Source of the DNA: Polynucleobacter necessarius | GTDB lineage: Bacteria; Pseudomonadota; Gammaproteobacteria; Burkholderiales; Burkholderiaceae | Direction of reading: 5' to 3' | DNA: 64,000 bases | Assembly: GCA_900095165.1 (NCBI GenBank) | Contig: LT606947.1 | Span: 1,732,309 to 1,796,308, forward strand | Program-made: the position numbers and the translations under genes | The notes under the pieces: model-generated | Told to the model about the DNA's origin: nothing | What the model saw: only the letters and a program-made list of their open reading frames with translations | Databases searched by the model: none | In this document: positions 8,572 through 18,718 of the stretch, piece by piece | Layout of the letters: every line of letters starts with the position of its first letter | Position numbering within the stretch: position 1 is the stretch's first letter

Positions 8572-9354
8572 ATGAATACTCAGAAATCCAAACGAATCGT
8601 AGTGAAGGTAGGCTCTAGTCTGGTTACCAATAATGGTGAAGGCTTGGATCGTGCTGCAATCGGCATGTGGGCGGAGCAAATGGACACCTTGCTAGCTGCT
8701 GGCCATGAGGTATTGATGGTGAGTTCCGGTGCTATTGCTGAGGGCATGCAACGTCTTGGCTGGAGTAAGCGCCCAACAGAAATTCATCAACTACAAGCTG
8801 CGGCTGCGGTGGGGCAGATGGGATTAGTACAGGTTTATGAAAGTTGTTTTGCGCGCTTTAATTTACGCAGCGCCCAAGTGTTATTAACTAATGCAGACTT
8901 AGCGCATGCAGAACGTAATGCCAATGCTAAGGCGACTTTAGATACATTGTTAAAGCTCGGCGTTGTTCCAATCATCAATGAAAACGATACCGTAGTTACT
9001 GATGAAATTAAATTTGGTGATAACGACAGCCTTGCCGCATTAGTTACCAACTTAATTCATGCAGATTTATTGGTAATCCTGACTGATCAAGTTGGATTGT
9101 TTACTGCTGATCCGCGTCAAGTTGCCTCTGCCACTCTTTTGAGTGATGCGATTGCAAGTGATTCTGCTTTAGAAAAAATGGCTGGCGGTGCCGCAAGCGA
9201 GCTAAGTAAGGGCGGCATGCTGACTAAAGTGTTGGCCGCAAAAGTTGCTGCTCAAACGGGCGCTGCGACTGTCATTGCCTCTGGGCGTGAGCCTCAAGTT
9301 CTCACTCGCTTGATGAATGGCGAGAAAATTGGTACATGCCTAACCGCTAATTAA
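8572..9354 (+). CDS. proB: Glutamate 5-kinase, without PUA domain
   Basis: The first step of proline synthesis, ATP + L-glutamate to glutamyl 5-phosphate. About 260 residues forming one amino-acid-kinase domain: [13 protein letters not shown] at the start, [10 protein letters not shown] near residue 50, INENDTV and [12 protein letters not shown] in the middle, [13 protein letters not shown] near the end. Proteobacterial ProB usually carries an extra C-terminal PUA domain of about 100 residues; here the protein stops at [11 protein letters not shown] and only 30 bp separate it from the convergent next gene, so the PUA domain is absent. ATG 8572 is preferred to a TTG at 8554. proA, the next enzyme of the pathway, is elsewhere in the window (50870-52156). 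Confidence 0.92.
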   Translation: MNTQKSKRIVVKVGSSLVTNNGEGLDRAAIGMWAEQMDTLLAAGHEVLMVSSGAIAEGMQRLGWSKRPTEIHQLQAAAAVGQMGLVQVYESCFARFNLRSAQVLLTNADLAHAERNANAKATLDTLLKLGVVPIINENDTVVTDEIKFGDNDSLAALVTNLIHADLLVILTDQVGLFTADPRQVASATLLSDAIASDSALEKMAGGAASELSKGGMLTKVLAAKVAAQTGAATVIASGREPQVLTRLMNGEKIGTCLTAN

Positions 9355-9384
9355 GTAAGCGTCAAAATCCACTCAATACTGGTT

Positions 9385-9954
9385 TTAATTGATTACGCCA
9401 AATGAATTGGTTGGTTTTGTCTGTCCAGTAAACCCATTTGGGTTCAGTGACTGAATAATGTTTTTGATGTTCTTTTCTTGTGAGTTGAAGTTACAAAATG
9501 CGCCCTGTGCCAATGCGGCTTGGTAACGAGTTGCCGTGTTGTCTTTGATCGGGTTCCAATTAGAGAGCGGATTTTCTTTCCAAGCGCCATTCTCAAATGT
9601 GCCGTACAAACACCACTGGAATGAATCGCAACGAATGCCTTCGTATTGAACTTGGCTGTTGCCATTAGGGCTTGTCAAAATAACGGTATATCTCGTGATG
9701 TCATCGTTACCCATCAAAATAGAATCCGTATCAACTGCAAACTTAAAGATGGTTTGTTGCGATACATAAAAAGGCTGAATAGTTGCTTTATTGGGGGGAT
9801 TAAGTGGCATTGCTGTCGCACCCTCTTTAAAAACCATTGGTGCAAAAGGGTCGACTCCACTTTCCAGGGGGTCACCAGCACATCCTATTAGGGCCAATCC
9901 CAAAGCTAGCATGAGGATGGAAAGTCGAGGACTGTAAATAGAGAGTTTCATCAT
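9385..9954 (-). CDS. CNP1-like family lipoprotein
   Basis: A 189-residue exported protein: a hydrophobic signal segment with lipobox LIGC (Cys at residue 25) points to lipid anchoring in the envelope. The [26 protein letters not shown] segment and the following [13 protein letters not shown] are characteristic of the CNP1-like family (first described in Neisseria), of unknown function. The gene starts inside the end of rppH (4-bp overlap), so the two are co-transcribed, as in other Burkholderiales. Confidence 0.82.
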   Translation of the reverse strand: MMKLSIYSPRLSILMLALGLALIGCAGDPLESGVDPFAPMVFKEGATAMPLNPPNKATIQPFYVSQQTIFKFAVDTDSILMGNDDITRYTVILTSPNGNSQVQYEGIRCDSFQWCLYGTFENGAWKENPLSNWNPIKDNTATRYQAALAQGAFCNFNSQEKNIKNIIQSLNPNGFTGQTKPTNSFGVIN

Positions 9955-10550
9955 AGCTTACCAGTAGGTTTTATTTCTTTGGACTCGTCTTCCTCACCCC
10001 CACCATACAGGGATTGAAATAGGTCGAGCGGAGATCCCCAGGCAAGTTGCTGCATACGCATGCCACGGGACAGGTAACGTGCAAGCTCGGAAAGGGCTAA
10101 TTGATAAACTTCGCGCTTGAAATCAATGACGGAGTCTAGTTGAATCCAAAAAGGAACCCAGCGCCAGGCGTCAAATTCGGGATGTTCAGTGGCGCGTAAG
10201 TGAATATCGCTATCTAGGCCCACTAAACGCAGTAAAAACCAGATTTGCTTTTGGCCACGATAACTCGCGCGATGATTTTTGGAGGTATGTTGGCGACGCA
10301 AGAACTTCTCAGGGACGTCGTAACGAAGCCAGTCCCTAGTTCGTCCAATAATTTGGACATGTTCCGGTAGCAAGCCCACTTCCTCATGCAATTCGCGGTA
10401 CATGGCCTGCTCTGGGCTCTCACCATGCTGAATCCCGCCCTGCGGGAACTGCCACGAATGCTGCCCAACGCGTTTTCCCCAGAAAACCTCGTTATGGCTG
10501 TTGAGGAGGACTATGCCGACATTGGGTCGATACCCTTCACGGTCAAGCAT
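9951..10550 (-). CDS. rppH: RNA 5'-pyrophosphohydrolase (Nudix)
   Basis: RppH removes pyrophosphate from 5'-triphosphate mRNA ends and so starts decay. The protein begins [17 protein letters not shown], the standard RppH N-terminus; an in-frame upstream extension is rejected because the ATG at 10548-10550 has a GAGG site 9 bases before it. The Nudix box [20 protein letters not shown] lies at about residues 38-57 and is complete. About 199 residues. Divergent from proS with 50 bp between them, and translationally coupled to the CNP1-like gene. Confidence 0.95.
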   Translation of the reverse strand: MLDREGYRPNVGIVLLNSHNEVFWGKRVGQHSWQFPQGGIQHGESPEQAMYRELHEEVGLLPEHVQIIGRTRDWLRYDVPEKFLRRQHTSKNHRASYRGQKQIWFLLRLVGLDSDIHLRATEHPEFDAWRWVPFWIQLDSVIDFKREVYQLALSELARYLSRGMRMQQLAWGSPLDLFQSLYGGGEEDESKEIKPTGKL

Positions 10551-10600
10551 GAGATCGTGCCTCAAATCCTTTAAAATCAATGATTTGATTATAGCCATAC

Positions 10601-12343
10601 ATGAAAGCTTCACAGTCATTTCTCGCCACGCTAAAAGAAGCCCCTTCCGACGTTGAGGTGGTTTCGCACAAACTGATGGTGCGTGCTGGTTTAATTCGCA
10701 AGCTCAGTGCAGGCATCTACAACTATTTGCCCTTGGGCTTGAAGTCCATTCGTAAGGTGGAAAACATCATCCGCGAAGAAATGAATCGCGCTGGTGCAAT
10801 CGAATTGCTCATGCCAATGATTCAGCCTGCAGAGTTGTGGCAAGAAACAGGTCGCTGGGAAAAGATGGGGCCTGAGTTACTTCGTATTAAAGATCGCCAT
10901 GACCGTGACTTTTTGATTCAGCCAACCTCTGAAGAGGTGGTGACTGATTTAGCGCGTAATGAAATCAAGAGTTACAAACAGTTGCCGGTTAATTTCTATC
11001 AAATTCAGACGAAGTTCCGGGATGAGCGTCGTCCACGTTTTGGAATCATGCGTGGTCGCGAGTTCAGTATGAAAGATGCTTATTCGTTCGATCGCGATAC
11101 CGAAGGATTAAAGAAGTCTTACCAAATCATGTTTGATGCTTACACTCGTATCTTCAAGCGTATGGGTTTGAAGTTCCGTGCAGTGACAGCAGATAACGGC
11201 GCCATTGGTGGATCAGGTAGTCAAGAGTTTCATGTGATTGCTGATACCGGTGAAGATGCAATTGTGTATTGCCCGAGTTCGGATTACGCTGCCAATCTAG
11301 AGGCTGCTGAATCAGTCTCATTAATTGCGGTACGTGGTGCTGCAACTCAAGTAATGACAAAGGTCGCAACACCAAATCAAACAAACTGCGCAGAGGTTGC
11401 CAAATTTTTAAACTTGCCACTAAAGCAGACTGTCAAGTCATTACTGTTTGCTGCCGATCAAGAAGAGGGCCCAGCTAAATTATTTATGGTGCTGGTGCGC
11501 GGTGACCATGAGCTCAATGAAATTAAGGCAAGCAAGATTCCTGGCATGGCTGAATCTCGCTTTGCAAGTGAGTCGGAGATCAAGCAGACCTGTAATGCAT
11601 CAGCGGGCTACTTAGGCCCTGTTGGAGTCAGTGCTGATGTAATCATAGTTGCAGATCGTACTGTTGCCAATATGACTGATTTTGTATGCGGCGCTAATAA
11701 TGCTGGTCATCACTTAACTGGCGTGAACTGGGGCCGAGATTTGCCAGAGCCTTTAGTAATGGATTTGCGTAATGCCGTAATCGGCGATCTTTCGCCTGAT
11801 GGCAACGGTGTTGTCGACATTTGTCGCGGTATTGAAGTGGGCCATGTATTTCAACTGGGTACACGTTATTCCGAAGCGATGGGTTGTACTTACTTAGATC
11901 AACAAGGTAAAGCGCAGCCAATGGTGATGGGTTGCTATGGAATTGGCGTGACTCGTTTGCTAGGCGCTGCAATTGAGCAAGGTAACGACGAGCGTGGAAT
12001 TATTTGGCCGATTTCAATGGCGCCATTTGAAGTAGTGATCTGCCCAATGGGTTACGAAAAATCCGAAGCTGTCAAAGCTGCTGCTGATCAATTGCATGAT
12101 GAATTGCTAGCGGCTGGAGTAGATGTGGTGCTCGATGATCGTGGAGAAAGACCTGGCGCGATGTTTGTTGACTGGGAGTTAATCGGCGTTCCGTTTCGCG
12201 TCGTGATTGGCGATCGTGGTCTTGCAGATGCTCAAGTGGAATTTAAAGGTCGTACTGATCTTGAATCAGAAAATATTCCGTTGGCAGAAATTAAAGCAAA
12301 AGTGATTGCTGTGGTTGATGCTGCTAAGAAACTGGTTTCTTAA
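10601..12343 (+). CDS. proS: Prolyl-tRNA synthetase (class II, bacterial type with editing domain)
   Basis: 580 residues, the length of the bacterial ProS form with an inserted Ala-tRNA(Pro) editing domain. Class II motif 1 is around residues 60-80; motif 2 includes [26 protein letters not shown] near 135; the insertion spans roughly 230-390; motif 3 is in [17 protein letters not shown] near 445; the anticodon-binding domain follows (ICPMGYEK..., [22 protein letters not shown]). Complete and normal. Convergent with ffh, 18 bp between the two stops. Confidence 0.97.
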   Translation: MKASQSFLATLKEAPSDVEVVSHKLMVRAGLIRKLSAGIYNYLPLGLKSIRKVENIIREEMNRAGAIELLMPMIQPAELWQETGRWEKMGPELLRIKDRHDRDFLIQPTSEEVVTDLARNEIKSYKQLPVNFYQIQTKFRDERRPRFGIMRGREFSMKDAYSFDRDTEGLKKSYQIMFDAYTRIFKRMGLKFRAVTADNGAIGGSGSQEFHVIADTGEDAIVYCPSSDYAANLEAAESVSLIAVRGAATQVMTKVATPNQTNCAEVAKFLNLPLKQTVKSLLFAADQEEGPAKLFMVLVRGDHELNEIKASKIPGMAESRFASESEIKQTCNASAGYLGPVGVSADVIIVADRTVANMTDFVCGANNAGHHLTGVNWGRDLPEPLVMDLRNAVIGDLSPDGNGVVDICRGIEVGHVFQLGTRYSEAMGCTYLDQQGKAQPMVMGCYGIGVTRLLGAAIEQGNDERGIIWPISMAPFEVVICPMGYEKSEAVKAAADQLHDELLAAGVDVVLDDRGERPGAMFVDWELIGVPFRVVIGDRGLADAQVEFKGRTDLESENIPLAEIKAKVIAVVDAAKKLVS

Positions 12344-12361
12344 ATCTAATGCTGCTAACAA

Positions 12362-13744
12362 TTATTTTTTAAAGAGTCCGCCAATACCCTTGGCGGCTCC
12401 CTTGGAGGCCGTGGATGCCATTGTGCGCGCCATCTTGCCGCCCTTGAACTGTTTCATCATGGTTTGCATTTGCTCAAACTGCGCCAATAGGCGATTCACT
12501 TCCTGAACTTCGACGCCTGCACCAGCCGCAATGCGACGCTTGCGAGTGGCCTTCAGTAATTCAGGTTTCGCACGCTCTTTTGGCGTCATGCTATCAATAA
12601 TGCCGCGCATGCGTCGTGTTTGCTTATCGGCAGCACTTAAGTTTGTTTTGGAGGCTGCTTGTGCCATATGGTTTGGTAATTTATCCATCAAGCTTGCCAT
12701 GCCGCCCATCTGCTGCATCTGCGCCAGTTGATCGCGGAAGTCGCCTAGATCAAACCAACCTTTAGAAATCTTGCTGGCTAACTTTTCTGCTTTAGTAGCG
12801 TCGACGTTTTGTTGGGCTTGTTCTACTAAGGCAAGAATATCGCCCATACCCAAAATACGGTTTGCCATGCGGTCGGCATCGAATGCTTCGAGGCCATCCA
12901 TCTTCTCGGCAACACCAATGAATTTGAGTGGCACGCCGGTAACTTGACGCACGGAGAGTGCAGCACCGCCGCGTGAATCACCATCAAGTTTAGTAAGAAT
13001 TACGCCGGTGAGTGGTAGAGCTTCATGGAAGGCTTTGGCCGTGTTGACAGCATCTTGACCCAGCATGGCATCAACTACAAACAAGGTTTCAATTGGATTT
13101 AGATTAGCGTGCAAGGTTTTTATTTCTTGCATGAGTGCTTCATCAATACCGAGACGACCAGCTGTATCCACCAAGAGCACATCAAAATAATGGCGACGTG
13201 CCCAATCTAAAGCGGCGGCGGCAATTTCACTTGGCTTTTGATTGACATTGCTTGGGAAGAATTCAGCACCCACTTGTTTGCTGACGGTTTCTAGCTGCTC
13301 GATAGCCGCAGGTCGATAGACGTCGCAAGAAACAGTGAGGACTTTCTTTTTCTTCTTCTCTTGCAAAAGCTTGGTCAACTTACCAACAGAAGTGGTTTTA
13401 CCTGCGCCCTGCAAGCCAGCCATCAGGATTACCGCTGGTGGTTGGGTGGCTAGGTTGAGTTCACCACTTTGGGAGGTGTCGCCACGCATGACCTGAGCAA
13501 GTTCACGCTGTACAACGCCTACAAGCGCTTGGCCTGGGCTGAGGCTGCCAACCACTTCTTCGCCAAGGGCTTTAAATTTAATTTGTTCTAATAGAGATTT
13601 AACGACAGGAAGCGCAACGTCAGCCTCCAATAAGGCTAGGCGGATCTCCCGCAGCATTTCTGCGGTGTTTGCTTCAGTGATGCGAGCTTGTCCTCGCATT
13701 GTTTTAACAACACGAGATAGGCGGTCGGTGAGATTCTCTAGCAT
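12362..13744 (-). CDS. ffh: Signal recognition particle protein Ffh
   Basis: A 460-residue SRP54 homologue that binds 4.5S RNA and signal sequences and delivers nascent membrane proteins to FtsY. The N domain is at 1-90, the G domain has P-loop GLQGAGKTTSVGKL near residue 109, then DTAGRLGID and TKLDGDSRGGAALS, and the methionine-rich M domain follows from about 330 (MQQMGGMASLMDKLP, RIAAGAGVEVQEVNRLL). Complete. Divergent from the CcsA-like gene with only 20 bp between the starts, so their promoters must overlap or lie inside coding sequence. Confidence 0.97.
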   Translation of the reverse strand: MLENLTDRLSRVVKTMRGQARITEANTAEMLREIRLALLEADVALPVVKSLLEQIKFKALGEEVVGSLSPGQALVGVVQRELAQVMRGDTSQSGELNLATQPPAVILMAGLQGAGKTTSVGKLTKLLQEKKKKKVLTVSCDVYRPAAIEQLETVSKQVGAEFFPSNVNQKPSEIAAAALDWARRHYFDVLLVDTAGRLGIDEALMQEIKTLHANLNPIETLFVVDAMLGQDAVNTAKAFHEALPLTGVILTKLDGDSRGGAALSVRQVTGVPLKFIGVAEKMDGLEAFDADRMANRILGMGDILALVEQAQQNVDATKAEKLASKISKGWFDLGDFRDQLAQMQQMGGMASLMDKLPNHMAQAASKTNLSAADKQTRRMRGIIDSMTPKERAKPELLKATRKRRIAAGAGVEVQEVNRLLAQFEQMQTMMKQFKGGKMARTMASTASKGAAKGIGGLFKK

Positions 13745-13764
13745 TTATCGATTAGACTTTCCAG

Positions 13765-14613
13765 ATGGATATTTTAGATTACTCAGGCTCGGGATGGCTC
13801 CCATCTGCACTTTATTTACTTCTTTTGGTCTTTTTAAGTTCGCGACCTAAGGGGAAGATTGAGTCATCGGCTTTTACAGGCTTGGTTCAGACATTCATTC
13901 TCCTCATTTTGCTGGTGCATGGAATTCAGTTGCACGACTCGGTCTTTACGCCTGAGGGCTTTGTTTTTGGCTTCGCTCAGGATCTATCCCTCATTGCTTG
14001 GATTGGTCTCGCTTTTTATTGGTTTCAGTCTTGGTTTTTACCAATCTCGAGTTTACGCTGGTTGGTTTTGTGTTTTGCGCTGATTTGTTCCGCATTACCC
14101 GCCATTTTCTCTGGCACTCTGATTTCTCCAAAAGCTGTCTCTGACCCTTGGTTTAAGGGGCACTTTATTGTTGCCACTATTTCAGTTGGGCTTTTGAGCT
14201 TGGCTGCGTTGCATGCTATGTTAATGAGTGTTCAGGACAGAGCATTGCATCGCCAGTTGGCCATCATTCCCAATAGTCGTCTAGCGCATTGGCTAGAGGA
14301 TTTGCCCCCCTTAATGACAATGGAAAGTTTGCTTTTTAATTTGCTCTATGTGGGTGTTGCACTGCTGACCTTGACTGTATTTTCTGGCCTGCTCTTTTCG
14401 CAAACATTGTTTGGTAAGCCACTTGTTTTTGATCACAAGACCATCTTTGCATTGATCTCCTGGTTCTTATTTTCTGGCCTCCTAATAGCGCATTGGCGGG
14501 CTGGCTTGCGTGGCCGGGTAGCTGTTCGTTGGGTCTTGAGTGCTTATACCGCCTTGCTCCTGGCCTATGTCGGCAGTAGATTTGTTTTGGAAATCATTCT
14601 TCAGAGAGCGTGA
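13765..14613 (+). CDS. CcsA/YpjD-like cytochrome c assembly family membrane protein
   Basis: 282 residues with about eight hydrophobic segments. The order (paired with ffh on the opposite strand) and the WFKGHFIVATISVGLLSLAALHAML block, with LLFNLLYVGVALLTLTVFSG and DHKTIFALISWFLFSGLL, match the cytochrome c assembly protein family (CcsA/YpjD type). Conserved His residues within or near membrane segments (H at GHF, HAM, DHK, AHW) could bind haem. In this group the true substrate is unproven. Followed 4 bp later by the AmpD-type gene, so probably one transcript. Confidence 0.8.
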   Translation: MDILDYSGSGWLPSALYLLLLVFLSSRPKGKIESSAFTGLVQTFILLILLVHGIQLHDSVFTPEGFVFGFAQDLSLIAWIGLAFYWFQSWFLPISSLRWLVLCFALICSALPAIFSGTLISPKAVSDPWFKGHFIVATISVGLLSLAALHAMLMSVQDRALHRQLAIIPNSRLAHWLEDLPPLMTMESLLFNLLYVGVALLTLTVFSGLLFSQTLFGKPLVFDHKTIFALISWFLFSGLLIAHWRAGLRGRVAVRWVLSAYTALLLAYVGSRFVLEIILQRA

Positions 14614-14617
14614 TGTT

Positions 14618-15433
14618 TTGATTAAGTGGCTTCTACTATTTGCTGGCGCAGGTGTTTTGTACCTTTGGATAAAAAGGACAAAACAGGGAAAGCTCAACAT
14701 GGATGAAGCTGCCAAGACTAAGGCTGAACATAGCAAGGTTTCTGAGCCTGAAGTGATTGTGCAGTGCCAGCACTGTTCGGTACATCTTCCAAAATCTGAG
14801 GCAATCAAACAAGAGGATCGCTTTTATTGTTCTCAAGAGCACTTGAATAGTTTGGATGCTCGGGGTTGGATTGGTTCTGTTGCTTGGCGGAGCTCACCCA
14901 ACCAAGATGTTCGACCAGAAGGCCTTGCGCCGGATTTGGTGGTGATTCATCACATCAGCTTGCCACCTAGCGGTTTTGTGGACCTCAGTTCCACCCAATT
15001 TATTGTGGATTTTTTTCAAAATAAGCTGGATTCATCGTTACACCCTTATTTTGAAGAAATTGCCGATCAAAAGGTATCCAGCCATTTCTTGATTTCACGT
15101 AGTGGTGAGGTTTTTCAGTTCGTTTCTACCCAAAACAAAGCCTGGCATGCTGGCGTGTCATCCTTCTTGGGTCGTGAAAAGTGCAATGATTTTTCAGTTG
15201 GTATTGAATTAGAGGGCGACAGCGATCATCCTTTTGAGGATATTCAGTATTCGGCTCTTGCTAAATTAAGCTCCCAATTAAGTGCCGTTTACCCCAATCT
15301 TCAATTTGCTGGACATAGTGATATTGCCCCTGGCAAAAAAACAGATCCAGGGGTTCAATTTAGTTGGCAAAAGTTCCAGGCAAAAAGTGACATCCCAGCC
15401 AAAAAACTACCCTTTGGTTTAGATCCAAGATAG
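14618..15433 (+). CDS. ampD: N-acetylmuramoyl-L-alanine amidase (AmpD type) fused to a membrane-anchored zinc-ribbon-like N-terminus
   Basis: AmpD cleaves anhydro-muropeptides in the cytoplasm during cell-wall recycling. Here, taking TTG 14618 as start, residues 3-18 form a membrane segment followed by IKRTKQGK (positive side, suggesting the rest stays cytoplasmic). A small Cys/His cluster follows (C50-x2-C53, C71-x3-H75; sequence QCQHC and YCSQEH), resembling the short PP0621-type proteins often encoded just upstream of ampD. The amidase domain starts near residue 84 with GWIGSVAWRSSPNQD, has metal ligands in VVIHHISLPP and AGHSDIAPGKKTDPG, and ends at 271. The two parts are in one uninterrupted frame. 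No ATG is available at the start. Confidence 0.85.
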   Translation: MIKWLLLFAGAGVLYLWIKRTKQGKLNMDEAAKTKAEHSKVSEPEVIVQCQHCSVHLPKSEAIKQEDRFYCSQEHLNSLDARGWIGSVAWRSSPNQDVRPEGLAPDLVVIHHISLPPSGFVDLSSTQFIVDFFQNKLDSSLHPYFEEIADQKVSSHFLISRSGEVFQFVSTQNKAWHAGVSSFLGREKCNDFSVGIELEGDSDHPFEDIQYSALAKLSSQLSAVYPNLQFAGHSDIAPGKKTDPGVQFSWQKFQAKSDIPAKKLPFGLDPR

Positions 15434-15589
15434 GTCTCTAAAGTAGTATGTGAGCACACGCTCACTTTCTTGCCATTTGCCTAAAAAGGGCTAAAAATTT
15501 CGCACCAAAATAGCCCATAAATTACTGGAATACCTAGGAAAAATACTTATAAATATTCGTGAGAAATGTCTTACTAAATTCAGAATATT

Positions 15590-15636
15590 TCCCTATACTT
15601 AGTGTCAAATGCACTTCGAGACACTAGATGTAGTGT
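15590..15636 (+). promoter_or_regulatory. Tandem NrdR boxes in the nrdAB promoter
   Basis: Two 16-bp NrdR-type sites start at 15590 and 15621, exactly 31 bp (three helical turns) apart. The second, ACACTAGATGTAGTGT, matches the palindromic consensus in all but two positions; the first, TCCCTATACTTAGTGT, keeps the CTATA core and the AGTGT half. A possible -10 hexamer TATACT (15594-15599) lies inside the first box. This spacing is the known NrdR arrangement, so repression of nrdAB by NrdR-ATP/dATP is expected; the nrdR gene is not in the window. The rest of 15434-15706 is AT-rich with no gene. Confidence 0.85.
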
Positions 15637-15706
15637 TTGAATACAACAATACCCTATTGTTTTTTAATGTTTTTTGTCCAAATAACTATATATAAGCAGG
15701 AAAAAT

Positions 15707-18673
15707 ATGACATATGCCAATCCCCAGACAGCAGGACAGACTGCCGGCGCTAATAATCCAGGAATGAATCCTTCCGAAGCCATGAATCAAGCCGCATCGG
15801 CTGGCTTTGTAGCTGGTGGAGTTGGTGGCGGCCAGGCTACCCAATTGTCCGATTACAAAATCATTCGCCGCAATGGTTCGGTGGTGGCATTTGAGCCATC
15901 CAAAATTGCCATTGCAGTTACCAAAGCATTCTTGGCGGTTAATGGTGGTCAGAGTGCGGTTTCTGCACGCGTTCGCGAACAAGTAGAGCAATTAACTCAC
16001 TCAGTAGTGCGCGCCTTGTTGCGTAGTCGCCCAAATGGCGGCACTTTCCATATTGAGGATATTCAAGATCAGGTTGAGGTGGCATTGATGCGTAGTGGTG
16101 AGCACAACGTTGCTCGTGCCTATGTTCTTTATCGTGAAAAACGTAATCAAGAGCGTGCAACACAACAAGGCATTACTCAAGAGACTCAAGCCGCAACCCA
16201 AGCTGGTGAGTCTGGCATCAAGGTAACTGACAACGGTGTAGAGAGGTGGTTGGATATGGCTGCCTTGCGCATCATTATTGAGGCCGCATGTGAAGGTCTC
16301 GGCAATAACATTGATGCAAGTCCAATCATCACTGAAACCATCAAGAATTTATATGATGGCGTGCCAATGGCTCAGGTGTACGACTCTGCAATTTTGGCCT
16401 CACGTACTTTGATTGAAAAAGATCCCGCTTATAGTCAAGTAACTGCACGCATCTTGATGCATATGATTCGTAAAGAAATTTTAGGTCGCGAAGTACTACA
16501 GAGTGATATGCAAGCTGAGTACAGCACTTACTTCGTCAAGTACATCAACGAAGGTATTTCTGCTGAGTTGTTAGATCCACGTATGCGTGAGTTTGATCTC
16601 CCGCGCTTGGCTGCCGCTTTGAACGCCAGCCGCGACTTGCAATTTAACTACCTCGGTTTGCAAACTTTGTATGACCGTTATTTCTTGCACATTGAAGATC
16701 GTCGCATTGAGATGCCACAAGCCTTCTTTATGCGCGTTGCAATGGGCTTATCTTTGAATGAGTTAGATCGTGAGCGTCGTGCAATTGAGTTCTATGAAAT
16801 CCTATCTACATTTGATTTCATGTCCAGCACACCAACCCTGTTTAACTCAGCGACAACACGCCCACAGTTATCAAGCTGCTACTTAACAACTGTGGATGAT
16901 GATCTTGACGGCATCTATGAAGCGTTAAAAGAGAATGCACTCTTATCTAAGTTTGCCGGCGGTTTAGGTAATGACTGGACTAACGTTCGCGCCTTGGGAA
17001 GTCACATCAAAGGCACTAATGGCAAGTCACAAGGTGTGGTGCCTTTCTTAAAGGTGGTGAACGATACAGCGGTTGCTGTGAATCAAGGCGGTAAGCGTAA
17101 AGGTGCAGTTTGTGCGTACTTAGAAACATGGCACTTGGATATTGAAGAGTTTCTCGAGTTACGCAAAAACACGGGTGATGATCGTCGCCGTACGCACGAC
17201 ATGAATACATCTAACTGGATTCCAGATTTGTTCATGAAGCGCGTGATGGAAGGTGGTGAGTGGACATTATTCTCCCCTTCAAATACACCTGACTTGCATG
17301 ACAAATTCGGTAAGGCTTTTGAAGAGGCGTATGTTGCCTATGAGAAAAAAGCGGATGCTGGTGAGCTGAAGCCATTCCGTCGTATTCCTGCACAACAATT
17401 GTGGCGCAAGATGTTGGGTATGTTGTTTGAAACTGGCCACCCATGGATCACATTTAAAGATCCTTGCAATATTCGCAGCCCACAACAACACATCGGTGTA
17501 GTTCACTCTTCTAACTTGTGTACTGAAATTACCCTGAACACAAACGAAAGTGAAATCGCAGTATGTAACTTAGGTTCTGTGAACTTGACAGCGCATATGA
17601 CTACAGATGCGTCCGGCAAGATGATTTTGGATCACGAGAAGCTCCAGAAAACAATTCGCACTGCAATGCGTATGTTGGACAACGTGATTGATATCAACTA
17701 CTACGCTGTTGCTAAAGCGCGTAACTCAAATTTGAAGCATCGTCCAGTTGGTATGGGTATCATGGGCTTCCAAGATTGCTTGCATATGCAACGCATTCCT
17801 TACGCTAGCGATGAGGCAATGAAGTTTGCGGATTCATCTATGGAAGCAGTGTGCTACTACGCTTACCAAGCATCTAACGAATTGGCTGAAGAGCGTGGTG
17901 TTTACAGTACATATAAGGGCTCTTTGTGGGCCTGCGGCATTCTTCCGCAGGACTCAGTAGCCTTGTTGGCAGCAGAGCGTGGTGGTTACCTTGAAGTAGA
18001 TGGCTCTTCCACTATGAATTGGGATGGCTTGCGTGCTCGCATCAAGCAGCACGGTATGCGCAACTCTAACTGTGTGGCAATTGCACCGACTGCAACGATT
18101 TCGAACATCGTTGGTGTTTCGGCTTGTATCGAGCCTACATTCCAGAATTTGTTCGTGAAATCTAACCTCTCAGGTGAATTCACCATGGTTAACGAGTACC
18201 TGGTGCGTGATTTGAAAGATCGCGGCCTTTGGGATGAAGTCATGATTGCTGACTTGAAGTACTTTGACGGCACTTTGTCTAAAATTGATCGTGTTCCACA
18301 GGATTTGCGTGATTTGTATGCTACTGCATTTGAAGTAGAGCCAAGCTGGTTGGTTGAAGCTGCCTCGCGTCGTCAGAAGTGGATTGACCAGGCACAGTCA
18401 CTCAACATCTACATGGGTGGTGCATCAGGCAAGAAATTGGATGACACATACAAATTGGCTTGGTTGCGCGGTCTAAAAACTACGTACTACCTCCGCACAA
18501 TGGCTGCAACGCACGTTGAGAAATCTACTGTTACAAGCGGTCAGCTAAATGCTGTGTCTAGTGGCGGCGGCGTGAATGGAGCTGATGCTGCAGCTGCACA
18601 AGAAGCGGATGGTCCAGTTTGCACAATGCGCCCAGGTGATGCTGGTTTTGAAGAATGTGAAGCATGTCAGTAA
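15707..18673 (+). CDS. nrdA: Ribonucleoside-diphosphate reductase, class Ia alpha subunit
   Basis: 988 residues; reduces ribonucleotides to deoxyribonucleotides with NrdB. A low-complexity Ala/Gly/Gln N-terminus (1-45) precedes an ATP-cone allosteric domain (from IIRRNGSVVAFEPSKIAIAV to about 145). The catalytic barrel has LSSCYLTTVDD (redox Cys), NLCTEITLNT (radical-site Asn-Cys-Glu) and NLGSVNL, then ATISNIVGVSACIEPTFQN. The C-terminal FEECEACQ carries the redox Cys pair that receives electrons from thioredoxin or glutaredoxin. Start ATG 15707 has an AGCAGGA site. nrdB follows after 45 bp. Confidence 0.97.
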   Translation: MTYANPQTAGQTAGANNPGMNPSEAMNQAASAGFVAGGVGGGQATQLSDYKIIRRNGSVVAFEPSKIAIAVTKAFLAVNGGQSAVSARVREQVEQLTHSVVRALLRSRPNGGTFHIEDIQDQVEVALMRSGEHNVARAYVLYREKRNQERATQQGITQETQAATQAGESGIKVTDNGVERWLDMAALRIIIEAACEGLGNNIDASPIITETIKNLYDGVPMAQVYDSAILASRTLIEKDPAYSQVTARILMHMIRKEILGREVLQSDMQAEYSTYFVKYINEGISAELLDPRMREFDLPRLAAALNASRDLQFNYLGLQTLYDRYFLHIEDRRIEMPQAFFMRVAMGLSLNELDRERRAIEFYEILSTFDFMSSTPTLFNSATTRPQLSSCYLTTVDDDLDGIYEALKENALLSKFAGGLGNDWTNVRALGSHIKGTNGKSQGVVPFLKVVNDTAVAVNQGGKRKGAVCAYLETWHLDIEEFLELRKNTGDDRRRTHDMNTSNWIPDLFMKRVMEGGEWTLFSPSNTPDLHDKFGKAFEEAYVAYEKKADAGELKPFRRIPAQQLWRKMLGMLFETGHPWITFKDPCNIRSPQQHIGVVHSSNLCTEITLNTNESEIAVCNLGSVNLTAHMTTDASGKMILDHEKLQKTIRTAMRMLDNVIDINYYAVAKARNSNLKHRPVGMGIMGFQDCLHMQRIPYASDEAMKFADSSMEAVCYYAYQASNELAEERGVYSTYKGSLWACGILPQDSVALLAAERGGYLEVDGSSTMNWDGLRARIKQHGMRNSNCVAIAPTATISNIVGVSACIEPTFQNLFVKSNLSGEFTMVNEYLVRDLKDRGLWDEVMIADLKYFDGTLSKIDRVPQDLRDLYATAFEVEPSWLVEAASRRQKWIDQAQSLNIYMGGASGKKLDDTYKLAWLRGLKTTYYLRTMAATHVEKSTVTSGQLNAVSSGGGVNGADAAAAQEADGPVCTMRPGDAGFEECEACQ

Positions 18674-18718
18674 GCTATTTGCTAGCTGATCCAGAAAAAT
18701 AAGAATTAGGAGAGATTT

